This document shows, one piece after another, positions 17,343 to 25,732 of a stretch of DNA of 64,000 bases (position 1 is the first letter of the stretch; every line of letters begins with the position of its first letter). The stretch spans positions 38,744-102,743 of the forward strand of contig CAYREX010000012.1 of NCBI GenBank assembly GCA_964423505.1, given 5' to 3'. The stretch is from CAYREX01 sp964423505 (GTDB taxonomy: Bacteria > Fermentibacterota > Fermentibacteria > Fermentibacterales > JCC-6). The position numbers and the translations under genes were made by a program. The notes beneath the pieces are model-generated. The model did not search any database, was not told the DNA's origin, and was given only the letters and a program-made list of their open reading frames with translations.

Positions 17343-18779
17343 GGTGGTGAGGTCGCGGAGGTTCTCGGCCAGGAGGGCGGCGTAGTCCATCCTGGGGAAG
17401 GCGGTCTCGAGCGCCTCGGCAGTCAGCTCGAGGCTGACGTCGAGGGGCAGGGTGTACCGCATCTCGGTGTAGCCCTTCCTCAGCTCGGATACCTCGTCGG
17501 CCACGTTCTCCCCCCGGACGATGCACCTGGCCATCAGCTCGGCCACCGGCCCGAAGTCGTCCTCGTCCATCCCGAACCTTGTCATCTCGGAGACGCCTGT
17601 CCTTATGCCGCTGGCGTAGAGGAAGGTGTCGTCGTCCGGGAGCGCCTGGTAGTTGACGATGATGTTGCTCTCCTGGAGCCTGTCGGCTATCTCGGAGCCC
17701 TCGCCGTGGTCGGCCACCCTGATGAGCACCTGGTGGGTGGAGGTGTAGCCCGAGGAGGGGTCACCCTCCACCTTCAGGCCGTTGTCGACCAGCTGCCGTG
17801 CGAAGGCCTTCGCGTTGGCCAGCACCTGCCTCTGGTACTCCTCCTTGTAGGCGTTCATCTCCATGGTGGCCACCAGCAGGCCGACGAGCGTCGCCAGGTG
17901 GTGGTTGCTGGTGCTTCCCGGGAAGGCCCTGCTCTTGACGTCGAGCCAGAGCTTCCTGAACGGGGTGCCCTTGCTGAGGTTGCTCACGACCACGCCGCGC
18001 TGGGGGCCGAAGAAGGTCTTGTGGGTGGAGCCCGTCACCAGGTCGGCCCCGTCGGCGAGCGGCGCCTGGAAGCCGCCGTAGAGGCCTAGGACGTGGGCCA
18101 TGTCGTACATGATGACCGGCCTCTCATCGCCCCAGTCAGACACGTGCTCCGCCAGCTCCCGGACAGGCTCCGGGGAGATGAACATGCTCTTGCCGAAGAC
18201 GACCAGCTCGGGTCTCACCTCGTCGACGGCCTCGAGCATTGCTTCCACGTCGATGGAGTAGGGGTCGTCGCTCCTGACCGGGAAGTTCACGCAATTCTCA
18301 CGGCCGGTCTCGGGGTCTATCCGGACGTAGTTGAAGAGGGCGCCCATGGGCTGGCTGGAGAGGTGGCCCCCCTTGCCCAGGTCGTTGTTCATCACCGCGC
18401 GGAGCTTGCGGAACTCGCCCTTGTCCGTGCTCCTGTTCACGTACTTGGTGACCGCCTTGAAGGCGACCTCGTTCGCCATCTGCCCGCTGATGGGGCGCAG
18501 CTCCGCCTCGCTGCAGCCGAAGTACTCGCAGACCGCGGCCTTAGCCTCCTCCTCGATGGCGCGTATGAAGTCGGTTCCGTGGTAGAAGTAGACCTCCCTG
18601 CCCTTCATCGTCCTGTGCTCGGCGTACCTGCCGGCCGGGTCGCAGACCTCGCAGGCCTTGACCAGCGGGCTGGGCGTGTTCTCGGAGGGAATGAGGTTGA
18701 TGCAGTTCCTCTGTCGCCAGGAGTTGTTGGTGCAAATCCTTTCGAAAAGCTCTCTCATGCTGCTCTCGAGGTCGGGCAT
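17340..18779 (-). CDS. glyA: Serine hydroxymethyltransferase
   Basis: This 479-aa PLP enzyme would convert serine and tetrahydrofolate to glycine and methylene-tetrahydrofolate in the cytosol. The PLP lysine lies in TGSTHKTFFGPQRG, a variant of the usual TTTTHKTLRGPRGG. Other family blocks are NLIPSENTPSPLV, AGRYAEHR near residue 50, SGQMANEVAF and YDMAHVLGLYGG (aspartate contacting the cofactor). The N-terminal and loop variants place it in a divergent SHMT branch, longer than typical bacterial enzymes (about 415-430 aa). A GGAGGGAG ribosome site precedes ATG 18779. It is last in a minus-strand group with the IIA-like and antiporter genes (68-bp gap). Its stop is shared with the RAYT right end. 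Confidence 0.85.
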   Translation of the reverse strand: MPDLESSMRELFERICTNNSWRQRNCINLIPSENTPSPLVKACEVCDPAGRYAEHRTMKGREVYFYHGTDFIRAIEEEAKAAVCEYFGCSEAELRPISGQMANEVAFKAVTKYVNRSTDKGEFRKLRAVMNNDLGKGGHLSSQPMGALFNYVRIDPETGRENCVNFPVRSDDPYSIDVEAMLEAVDEVRPELVVFGKSMFISPEPVRELAEHVSDWGDERPVIMYDMAHVLGLYGGFQAPLADGADLVTGSTHKTFFGPQRGVVVSNLSKGTPFRKLWLDVKSRAFPGSTSNHHLATLVGLLVATMEMNAYKEEYQRQVLANAKAFARQLVDNGLKVEGDPSSGYTSTHQVLIRVADHGEGSEIADRLQESNIIVNYQALPDDDTFLYASGIRTGVSEMTRFGMDEDDFGPVAELMARCIVRGENVADEVSELRKGYTEMRYTLPLDVSLELTAEALETAFPRMDYAALLAENLRDLTT

Positions 18780-18847
18780 CGGTCTCCCTCCGTCTCTCCT
18801 TCTTCCCTGTCGGTACTCGGATGTCTGTTTCGGCTCGGCTCTGGACT

Positions 18848-19675
18848 CTAGAGGGTCTCCAGCGAGCCCCTGACCAGGTCCGGGGTCAGGACTATTATGC
18901 AGGCTCCCCTGTGGTTGTCCAGATTGCCGGTAATCGACTCAACCTGGCAGACCAGCTCGTCGAGCGCCTCCTCCGGGACGAGCGTGATGACCGTCCTCGG
19001 CTCCGGCCTGGACCGGCCGAGCACGTCCAGGAAGTCGGCGAAGACCGGCGCACCGGACAGGACCTGGCCCATCATTGTGCCCTCGACGGTGACCGCCCCC
19101 GGAAGATCCATCTCCAGGAAGAGGTCCATGATGAGCTCGTAGGTCTCGCTCTCCTGGACGGTTATCACCACCATCCTCTCCCTGCCCCGGCCCTTGCTCC
19201 TTGCGGCGGAGACGGGGGCGGCGTGGTAGAGGAACGCCTCCCTGAGCGCGTACGGCGTGGGGCTGCGGAGGAGCTCGTGGCGGGATTTGCCGGAGCCGAG
19301 GACCCGGCTGGCCACGGCCAGCAGCCTGAGGTGCGTGCTCGGCTCCTCCGGCGTCCCGGCTATCCCGCAGAGTATGTGGACGCTACGGCCGTCCATGGAC
19401 TCGAACTGGACACCCTTCGGGCAGACGGCCAGCGCCATGGCGAAGCCCTCCATCCCCTCCACCTTGCAGTGGGGGATGGCTATGCCGTTGCCGAAGCCGG
19501 TCGAGCCCAGGCCCTCCCGCTCCACCAGCCCGTCCAGAACCTTCTGCCGGGCCACGCCGGAGCCGGCCGCCGTCAGCGCAAGGAGGTCGGCCAGCCGCTC
19601 CAGGGCCTCCCTCTTGGAGGAGGCCGCCATGTCGGTCCGGCAGGAGTCGAGCGTCAGTATCTCAGAGAGGTCCAA
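18848..19675 (-). CDS. PtsN-like EIIA domain protein with PII-like C-terminal domain
   Basis: TTG 19675 gives 275 aa and lies 15 bases after the antiporter stop, with GGAAGG upstream; the frame stays open further upstream, but only inside the antiporter gene. Residues about 5-150 are a PTS fructose/nitrogen-type EIIA domain with the phospho-histidine in GFGNGIAIPHCKVEG. Residues about 165-275 (RMVVITVQESETYELIMDLF... to RGACIIVLTP) look like a PII-type signalling fold. EIIA domains next to CPA2 antiporters usually regulate them; here the protein may couple phosphotransferase state or a nucleotide signal to ion transport. No PTS transporter genes are near. Enzymatic transport is unlikely. Confidence 0.75.
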   Translation of the reverse strand: MDLSEILTLDSCRTDMAASSKREALERLADLLALTAAGSGVARQKVLDGLVEREGLGSTGFGNGIAIPHCKVEGMEGFAMALAVCPKGVQFESMDGRSVHILCGIAGTPEEPSTHLRLLAVASRVLGSGKSRHELLRSPTPYALREAFLYHAAPVSAARSKGRGRERMVVITVQESETYELIMDLFLEMDLPGAVTVEGTMMGQVLSGAPVFADFLDVLGRSRPEPRTVITLVPEEALDELVCQVESITGNLDNHRGACIIVLTPDLVRGSLETL

Positions 19676-19689
19676 TGAGCAACACCTTC

Positions 19690-20922
19690 CTAGTCGAGGA
19701 GCGCGCCCCTGGTGACTGCGTACTTGGAGAGGGGCGGTCCGGTCAGCTCGTTGAAGAGTACGGAGAAGAGCACGATGTTCACGAGCATCGAGGAGACCTC
19801 GTGGTGGACCATGAAGAACGGCATTGTCTGCAGGTAGAGCACGAGCCCAATGGCGACCCCGGCCTGCGGCAGCATGCCTAAGCCCAGGTATCGCCGGATG
19901 AGCGGGTCGGCCCGGGCCACGTGAGCCCCTGCCCAGACCCCGCCGACCTTCCCGGCCGCCCTGGCCAGGACGAAGAGCCCGCCGAGCATCAGCACCCTGC
20001 CTGATGTCAGGACGGAGAGGTCCAGCTCGGTTCCGGCTATGGCGAAGAAGGCCGCGTAAAGGGGCGGTGCGATGGTGTCCAGCGCCCCCACCATCCGGTG
20101 GACCCTGCGGGAGAGGTTCGCGGTCACAGCCCCGGCGGCCATGCAGGAGAGGAGGGCGCTCAGACCCAGCTTCATCGAGACGGCGGAGAGGAGCAGGACT
20201 ATCCCCAGGGAGATGACCAGTATCTCGCTGGGATTGCCCAGTCGCCGGGTGACGAGCGAGAGGAGCCACCCGGCTATCGCTCCTATGACAAGCGACCCGG
20301 CTATCTCGAGAATCGCATGCAGCACGGCGGTCATCGCACCCTGGTCCATCCCGAGCGTGCTGCCGGCCACCGCCGACACCACCGCGAAGAGCAGAACGCA
20401 TCCGGCGTCGTCAAGGGCCACCACCCCGTACAGGTGGTCGACGAAGGAGCCGCGCGCCTTGAGTGAACGGATTATGGCCACGGTCGCTGCGGGCGCGGTC
20501 GCCGACGCGATCGCTCCCAGGAGCGCCGCTACGGGCGGCTGCATGCCCGCCAGGACGAGCCCTCCGGCAACCAGCAGGAAGGTGGCCAGCATCTGGAACA
20601 CGGTGATGATGAAGACGCTCCTGCCCACCGTCCGGAGCTTCGCCATGCTGAACTCGCTGCCGATGACCAGGGCTATGAGGGCAAGGGCTATCTCCGTTAT
20701 GGAGGAGAGGGTCGAGAGCAGGTCGGCGTGGACGAACTCCAGGCAGGACGGGCCGAGAAGCAGCCCAGCCAGTATGAAGCCGGTTATGGAGGGCAGGCCG
20801 AACCTCTCGGCCATGCTCCCGAGGAAGAAGCTGCCGACGAGCAGGACGCCCACGCCGAAGACGACGTGGCTGCTGAAGAGGTCCCTGAGGTCCAAGAGGA
20901 AACCGAGGATGTCTTCCAGCAT
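19690..20922 (-). CDS. CPA2-type Na+(K+)/H+ antiporter membrane subunit
   Basis: This is a polytopic protein of about 410 aa from ATG 20922 (GGAGGAAG ribosome site; longer in-frame start at 21033 rejected). It shows around 12 hydrophobic segments and the KefB/NapA-type phrases FGLPSITGFILAGLLLGP, SSITEIALALIALVIGSEF, the ion-binding region YGVVALDDAGCVLLFAV (adjacent aspartates) and LGMLPQAGVAIGL. It lacks the C-terminal TrkA-N (RCK) domain of full KefB proteins, so regulation may come from the EIIA/PII-like protein encoded 15 bp downstream. Likely role: pH or sodium/potassium homeostasis at the inner membrane. It is divergently transcribed from prfB. Confidence 0.85.
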   Translation of the reverse strand: MLEDILGFLLDLRDLFSSHVVFGVGVLLVGSFFLGSMAERFGLPSITGFILAGLLLGPSCLEFVHADLLSTLSSITEIALALIALVIGSEFSMAKLRTVGRSVFIITVFQMLATFLLVAGGLVLAGMQPPVAALLGAIASATAPAATVAIIRSLKARGSFVDHLYGVVALDDAGCVLLFAVVSAVAGSTLGMDQGAMTAVLHAILEIAGSLVIGAIAGWLLSLVTRRLGNPSEILVISLGIVLLLSAVSMKLGLSALLSCMAAGAVTANLSRRVHRMVGALDTIAPPLYAAFFAIAGTELDLSVLTSGRVLMLGGLFVLARAAGKVGGVWAGAHVARADPLIRRYLGLGMLPQAGVAIGLVLYLQTMPFFMVHHEVSSMLVNIVLFSVLFNELTGPPLSKYAVTRGALLD

Positions 20923-20956
20923 TCTTCCTCCACGAGGGGATGGGCGGATGACGCGG

Positions 20957-20985
20957 AGCATAACCGGCCCCCATGGGGTGGTCAA
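20957..20985 (-). promoter_or_regulatory. Sigma-70 type promoter of the antiporter operon
   Basis: On the minus strand TTGACC (20985-20980), a 17-base spacer and TATGCT (20962-20957) place the transcript start near 20950, about 28 bases before the antiporter ATG. A TATATT at 21011-21016 on the plus strand may be the -10 of prfB, but no good -35 accompanies it. Confidence 0.45.
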
Positions 20986-21088
20986 CCTCGCCCGGCGCGC
21001 CTCCCGGGCGTATATTAGCCCTTCGTGCAGCATGATGCGGCCGGGATCGGCGCCCGGCCGCCGGAGCTATCCGAACGGAGATGACCGA

Positions 21089-22193
21089 ATGGCCGTTGAG
21101 GACGTCAGAGACGAGCTGGAGAGGCTCAGGGCCCGTCTCGCCAGACTGAAGGAGGGTCTTTGACCTCCCCGGGATGCTGAAGAGGGAGAGGGAGCTGGAG
21201 GGGCAGATGGCGGCCCCCGGGTTCTGGGACGACAGGGAGCGTGCCCTCGAGGTCATAGGGGAGCAGAAGCATCTGCAGGCCTGGACCGAGCCGGTGGGCG
21301 AGGTGGAGGATATCCTGGATGACGTCGAGGTCTCGGCGGAGCTGATGGCCGCAGGCGATGACCAGACCCTGCTGAGCGAGAGCGAGGCCTCACTCCGGAA
21401 GGTCGCCTCGATGATGGACAGGCTGGAGTTCCAGCAGATGCTCTCCGGCCCGAACGACAGGAGCGACGCCATCCTGACCATCCGCTCCGGCGCCGGTGGT
21501 CAGGACAGCCAGGACTGGGCTGAGATCCTCATGCGCATGTACCTTTACTGGGCCGAGAAGCAGGACATGGACGTGGAGGTCGTCAGCACCAGCGAGGGCG
21601 ACGAGGCCGGCATCCGTGAGGCCATACTGACGGTCAGGGGCCCCTGGGCCTACGGCTACCTCCGTGCGGAGGGCGGTATCCACCGCCTGGTCCGCAAGTC
21701 CCCCTTCGACCAGAACCATCGCCGACACACCAGCTTCGCCTCGGTCTTCCCCCTGCCGGACATAGACGACAGCATCGAGGTCGACCTGAGGGACGAGGAC
21801 GTGAGGGTGGACACCTTCCGGGCCAGCGGCGCGGGGGGGCAGCACGTGAACAAGACCTCCTCCGCGGTGAGGATGACCCACCTGCCGACGGGCATCGCGG
21901 TCACCTGCCAGAACCAGCGCTCCCAGCACAGGAACCGGGAGGTGGCCTCCAGGATACTCAGGGCCAGGCTCTACGAGCTGGAGGAGGAGAAGAGGAGGCA
22001 GGAGAGGGCCGAGCTGGAGAAGCAGAAGAAGGACGTCTCCTGGGGCAACCAGATACGCTCGTACGTAATGCACCCCTACCGGATGGTGAAGGACCACAGG
22101 ACCGGTATCGAGACCTCCGACATAGACGGCGTCCTGGCAGGCGACATACAGACCTTCATGGAGGCCTTCCTCAGGATGGACGGAGAGGCGTGA
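21089..22193 (+). CDS. prfB: Peptide chain release factor 2, with programmed +1 frameshift
   Basis: The protein is read as 21089-21160 joined to 21162-22193 (24 + 343 = 367 aa; E. coli RF2 has 365). The first frame, MAVEDVRDELERLRARLARL, ends at CTT TGA; a +1 shift continues DLPGMLKRERELEGQM. RF2 recognises UGA and UAA stops and triggers peptide release. The SPF recognition tripeptide is in RKSPFDQNH (about residue 204) and the catalytic GGQ in SGAGGQHVNKT (about residue 250). ATG 21089 has GGAG eight bases upstream. lysS follows after four bases, so the two are probably cotranscribed with lolC/E and lolD. Confidence 0.95.
21151..21164 (+). promoter_or_regulatory. prfB programmed frameshift site
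   Basis: The string GGAGGGTCTTTGAC contains an internal Shine-Dalgarno-like sequence (AGGAGGG from 21150) three bases before CTT, then the in-frame stop TGA followed by C. This matches the classic RF2 autoregulatory slip site: poor termination at UGA-C when RF2 is scarce shifts ribosomes by +1 onto GAC. Confidence 0.95.
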
Positions 22194-22197
22194 GAGC

Positions 22198-23655
22198 ATG
22201 ACGGACCTCGAGGCCGCGCGGAGGGAGAAGCTGAGGAGGCTCTCCGAGCTGGGCGTCGAGCCCTACCCTGCCCGGTGCCGGGAGTCGGAGCCGCTCGCGG
22301 CGGTCCGGGAGAGGGGCGAGACCGAGGAGCAGGTGGTGGTCCACGGAAGGATGACCGCCAGGCGCGAGCACGGGAAGACCATCTTCGCCGACATACGAGA
22401 CGGCAGCGGCTCCATGCAGCTCTACCTGAACCGGAAGGTCCTCCCGGAGATGGACTGGGAGGTCGCCGGCCTGACCGACCTCGGCGACATTGTGGAGGCG
22501 GTGGGGACTGTCTTCACCACGAGGACCGGCGAGCTGACGGTCCGATGCCTCTCCCTGACCGTCCTCTGCAAGAGCCTCAGGCCGCTTCCCACGGTCAAGG
22601 TGGACGCCGAGGGGGTGGCCCACGACAGGGTGACCGACCCGGACCTGCTCTACAGGCACCGGTGCGTGGACCTCCAGCTCAACCCCGGGAGCGTGGAACG
22701 CTTCCGGACCAGGAGCCGCATCGTCTCGGCCATGCGCTCCTACCTCGACCGTCAGGGCTTCATGGAGGTTGAGACCCCGGTGCTCCAGCCGGTCTACGGC
22801 GGCGCCGCCGCCGACCCGTTCGTCACCGAGTATACAAGCATGGACGGTACCTTCTACCTCCGCATAGCGACCGAGCTCTACCTGAAGAGGCTTGTGTCAG
22901 GTGGTCTGGAGAAGGTCTACGAGCTGGGCAAGGACTTCAGGAACGAGGGCGTGGACCGGACCCACTCGCCGGAGTTCACCCAGCTGGAGCTCTACGAGGC
23001 CTACACCGACTACGAGGGTATGATGCGCCGTATGGAGGAGCTGACCCGGGAGGCTGCGGAGGCCGCCGGCTCCGGGATGCGCTTCGAGTACCGGGGCGGG
23101 ACCGTGGACCTCTCCGAGCCGTTCAGGCGGGTCCCGTTCCTCGAGGCCCTCCACAGGGCCAGCGGCATGGAGCTCTACGGCATGGATGCCGGAGAGCTCC
23201 GGGCGCACGCTGACGAGCTTGGGATAGCCGGCGGCAGCGTGACCAGGGTGGCGCTGCTGGACAAGCTCTTCGACCACTACGTGGTGAGGGGGATAACCGC
23301 ACCCACCTTCGTTGTCGACTACCCCGCCGAGCTCTCTCCACTGGCCAAGAGCACCTCCGACGGGAGCGGCCTCACCGAGCGCTTCGAGGCCTTCGTCATG
23401 GGCCTGGAGCTGGCAAACGCCTTCTCGGAGCAGAACGACCCGCTCGCCCAGAGGCGGGTCCTTGCCGAGCAGTCCGCCGGCAGGGAGCAGGGCGGGGGGG
23501 AGGTGGACGAGGACTTCCTCTACGCGCTGGAGGTGGGCATGCCGCCCACCGGCGGTCTCGGCATTGGCGTGGACAGGCTGGTCATGCTCCTCACCGACAC
23601 CGGCAGCATCAGGGACACCATCCTCTTCCCGCACCTGAGGAGACCCGGCCGTTGA
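22198..23655 (+). CDS. lysS: Lysyl-tRNA synthetase, class II
   Basis: This 485-aa enzyme charges tRNA-Lys with lysine using ATP. An OB-fold anticodon-binding domain (VVVHGRMTARREHGKTIFADIRDGSG, about residues 45-145) precedes the class II catalytic core. Motif 2 is seen in FRNEGVDRTHSPEFTQLELYEAY and motif 3 in GLGIGVDRLVMLLTDTGSIRDTILFP. Length is typical for the family. It begins four bases after prfB with GGAGAGG upstream, and its stop TGA overlaps the TTG start of the next gene (TTGA), which implies translational coupling. Confidence 0.95.
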   Translation: MTDLEAARREKLRRLSELGVEPYPARCRESEPLAAVRERGETEEQVVVHGRMTARREHGKTIFADIRDGSGSMQLYLNRKVLPEMDWEVAGLTDLGDIVEAVGTVFTTRTGELTVRCLSLTVLCKSLRPLPTVKVDAEGVAHDRVTDPDLLYRHRCVDLQLNPGSVERFRTRSRIVSAMRSYLDRQGFMEVETPVLQPVYGGAAADPFVTEYTSMDGTFYLRIATELYLKRLVSGGLEKVYELGKDFRNEGVDRTHSPEFTQLELYEAYTDYEGMMRRMEELTREAAEAAGSGMRFEYRGGTVDLSEPFRRVPFLEALHRASGMELYGMDAGELRAHADELGIAGGSVTRVALLDKLFDHYVVRGITAPTFVVDYPAELSPLAKSTSDGSGLTERFEAFVMGLELANAFSEQNDPLAQRRVLAEQSAGREQGGGEVDEDFLYALEVGMPPTGGLGIGVDRLVMLLTDTGSIRDTILFPHLRRPGR

Positions 23656-24902
23656 GGCTGCTCCTGCCTGCGAGGATAGCCCTCAGGCAGATCCTGAGCC
23701 GGTCGAACTCCGGCTTCGTCCGGACGCTCTCCCTCCTCTCGGTGGCCGGCATAGCCATCGGGGTGGCAGCGCTGCTTGTGCTCAGCGCCTTCATGGAGGG
23801 CTTCACCTCGAGCATCGGCGATCACCTCTCCGCGATACACCCTCCCGTGGTCGTCCGTGTGCCCGGCGGGTACCCGCTGTCCCAGGCGGACGTCCAGACC
23901 GTCAGCACCGCCGCGGAGGAGCTGGAGGGCGCGTCCGGAGCCTCGCCGGTGGTGGAGAGGACGGCCGTGGCCGCCGGGACCTCCGGGGAGGTGGCAGGCG
24001 TACACGTAAGGGGGGTCGACTGGTCTCTCGAGCCCACCCTGGCCTCCGGCGACAGGCTGGCGATGGCCGGCGTCTCCGGTGAAGGAGCGCTGCTGGGGGA
24101 GAGGCTCGCCGCCAGACTGGGGGTCGCCGAGGGGGACACCATGCGGCTCGCCTCCACCGACGTGACCGGCTTCTCCTCCATGGGGAGGCTCCTGGTGGAT
24201 GCAATAGTGCCGGTCCGGGTGGCATCGGTGCAGGACCTCGGCATAATGGAGTACAACAGCTCGTACGTGATAGTGGACTACGCGACCGCATCCGTCCTCT
24301 TCAGCGAGGCGCTGCCGGCAACTTCCATGAGCGTCGGCGTAGCGGATGGCGCCGACCCGTCCGAGGTCTCCTCGGCGATGTCGGAGAGGCTGGACGATGC
24401 CTACATGGAGGGGGGCTGCTCCTTCATGATAAGCGAGACCTTCCTCTCCCGGCACGGCAACCTGTTCGCCGCCCTTGGTCTGGAGCGGCTGGGCATGTCC
24501 ATCGTCCTGGCGCTCATAACGGTGGTGGCGCTACTCAACCTGACCAGCGCCCTGAACATGATGGCGCTCGAGCACAGGAGGGATACCGGCATCCTGCGGG
24601 CCATGGGCGCCACCCCCGGTCTGGTCCTCCGGACCGGCCTCCTCCAGGGCACGATGATAGGTGCTTCCGGGGCTGTGGCCGGCGTCGCCCTCGCGGTCCT
24701 CGGAGTACTGGCGATCAACAGGTTCTTCCCCATAAGGCTGGAGAGCAGCGTGTACTGGGTGGACGTACTCTCCGGAAGGCTCGACCCGTTCCTGGCGCTC
24801 CTGGTGGCCGGCGGAACGGTTGCCGCCTGCCTGGCCGTCTCCCTCCCCGCCGCCCTGTCCATGGTAAGGGTCTCGCCCTCAGAGGCGGTCAGGTATGAGT
24901 GA
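23652..24902 (+). CDS. lolC: LolC/LolE-type lipoprotein-releasing ABC permease
   Basis: This 416-aa protein starts with TTG 23652, overlapping the lysS stop. It has one N-terminal membrane segment (FVRTLSLLSVAGIAIGVAALLVLSAFMEGF, a MacB/LolC-type opening), a periplasmic domain of about 240 residues (MacB_PCD type), and three C-terminal membrane helices of the FtsX family around MSIVLALITVVALLNLTSAL and ALEHRRDTGILRAMGATP. Only one permease gene is present, so the transporter is probably a homodimer (LolF-like) with the following ATPase. Its job would be extracting lipoproteins from the inner membrane, relevant to the lipoproteins encoded at 13359 and 38700. Confidence 0.85.
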   Translation: MRLLLPARIALRQILSRSNSGFVRTLSLLSVAGIAIGVAALLVLSAFMEGFTSSIGDHLSAIHPPVVVRVPGGYPLSQADVQTVSTAAEELEGASGASPVVERTAVAAGTSGEVAGVHVRGVDWSLEPTLASGDRLAMAGVSGEGALLGERLAARLGVAEGDTMRLASTDVTGFSSMGRLLVDAIVPVRVASVQDLGIMEYNSSYVIVDYATASVLFSEALPATSMSVGVADGADPSEVSSAMSERLDDAYMEGGCSFMISETFLSRHGNLFAALGLERLGMSIVLALITVVALLNLTSALNMMALEHRRDTGILRAMGATPGLVLRTGLLQGTMIGASGAVAGVALAVLGVLAINRFFPIRLESSVYWVDVLSGRLDPFLALLVAGGTVAACLAVSLPAALSMVRVSPSEAVRYE

Positions 24903-25587
24903 GAAGGTCGTCCTGGAGGCCGAGGGCCTCGAGAAGTCCTACGGGAGCGGCTCCGCAAGGGTATCGGTCCTCAGGGGTGCCGGCCTCCGCGTGCCGGCGG
25001 GCAAGGTGGTCTCGGTCGTTGGACCCAGCGGCTCCGGCAAGAGCACGCTGCTGCACGTCTGCGGCGCCCTGGATCCCCCCGACGGCGGCACGGTGCGCCT
25101 CTGCGGCGAGGACGTCTGGCGCATGGGGGAGGCCAGGCGGTCGCGCCTCCGGAACTCCAGCATAGGTTTCGTTTTCCAGCTCCACCACCTGCTGGAGGAG
25201 TTCACCCTCCTGGAGAACGTCGCCATGCCGGCTCTCATATCCGGCATGGGCAGATCAGCGGCTATGAAGGCGGCGGGCAGGCTCCTGGGCGAGGTAGGGC
25301 TCTCGGGCATGGAGGAGCGCTTTCCGGCGGAGACGTCGGGGGGCGAGAGGCAGAGGGCCGCGGTGGCCAGGGCTCTGGTCCTGAGGCCGTCGCTGGTCCT
25401 TGCCGACGAGCCGACCGGCAACCTCGACGCGGAGAGCGGCGCCAGGGTGGAGGAGATAATGCTGGGCCTGGCGGCCGGCCGGGGGCTGGCGTTCGTCATA
25501 GCCACTCACGACAGGGAGCTGGCGGCCTCGGCGCACATCCGCCTTCGGCTTCAGGCGGGCAGTCTGCACCCGGCGGAGACGGGCTGA
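24895..25587 (+). CDS. lolD: LolD-type ABC transporter ATPase
   Basis: This 230-aa ATPase contains Walker A GPSGSGKST, a Q-loop in IGFVFQLHHLLEEFT (LolD-like), signature SGGERQR, Walker B LVLADEPTGNLD and the H-loop in IATHDREL. It overlaps the permease gene by eight bases (ATGAGTGA) and would power lipoprotein release. Other MacB-type exporters have very similar ATPases, so the substrate is inferred from the LolC-like partner. Confidence 0.9.
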   Translation: MSEKVVLEAEGLEKSYGSGSARVSVLRGAGLRVPAGKVVSVVGPSGSGKSTLLHVCGALDPPDGGTVRLCGEDVWRMGEARRSRLRNSSIGFVFQLHHLLEEFTLLENVAMPALISGMGRSAAMKAAGRLLGEVGLSGMEERFPAETSGGERQRAAVARALVLRPSLVLADEPTGNLDAESGARVEEIMLGLAAGRGLAFVIATHDRELAASAHIRLRLQAGSLHPAETG

Positions 25588-25616
25588 TTGCAGGGAGAAC
25601 CGGCCAGGATTATCTT
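25588..25616 (+). promoter_or_regulatory. Possible sigma-70 promoter before clpC
   Basis: TTGCAG (25588-25593), a 17-base spacer and TATCTT (25611-25616) are present. The -35 also occurs before serC with the same spacing. The match is moderate, and the -35 begins at the third base of the lolD stop-codon region. Confidence 0.3.
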
Positions 25617-25640
25617 ACGGAGGGCATCCGCAGGGCTTCG

Positions 25641-25679
25641 GGGTTCCATCCGGGGGAGCAGACCCGCCGCATGGAACCC
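25641..25679 (+). promoter_or_regulatory. Hairpin in the clpC leader
   Basis: GGGTTCCAT (25641-25649) pairs perfectly with ATGGAACCC (25671-25679), and CGGG/CCCG inside extend the stem. No T-run follows, so it is unlikely to be a simple terminator of lolD. It lies in the presumed 5' leader of clpC and may affect translation or RNA stability. Confidence 0.4.
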
Positions 25680-25732
25680 GCGACAGCAGTTGCGGCTAGA
25701 TGCCTTCCGAAGGACACCGGGGAGGTGAACCG

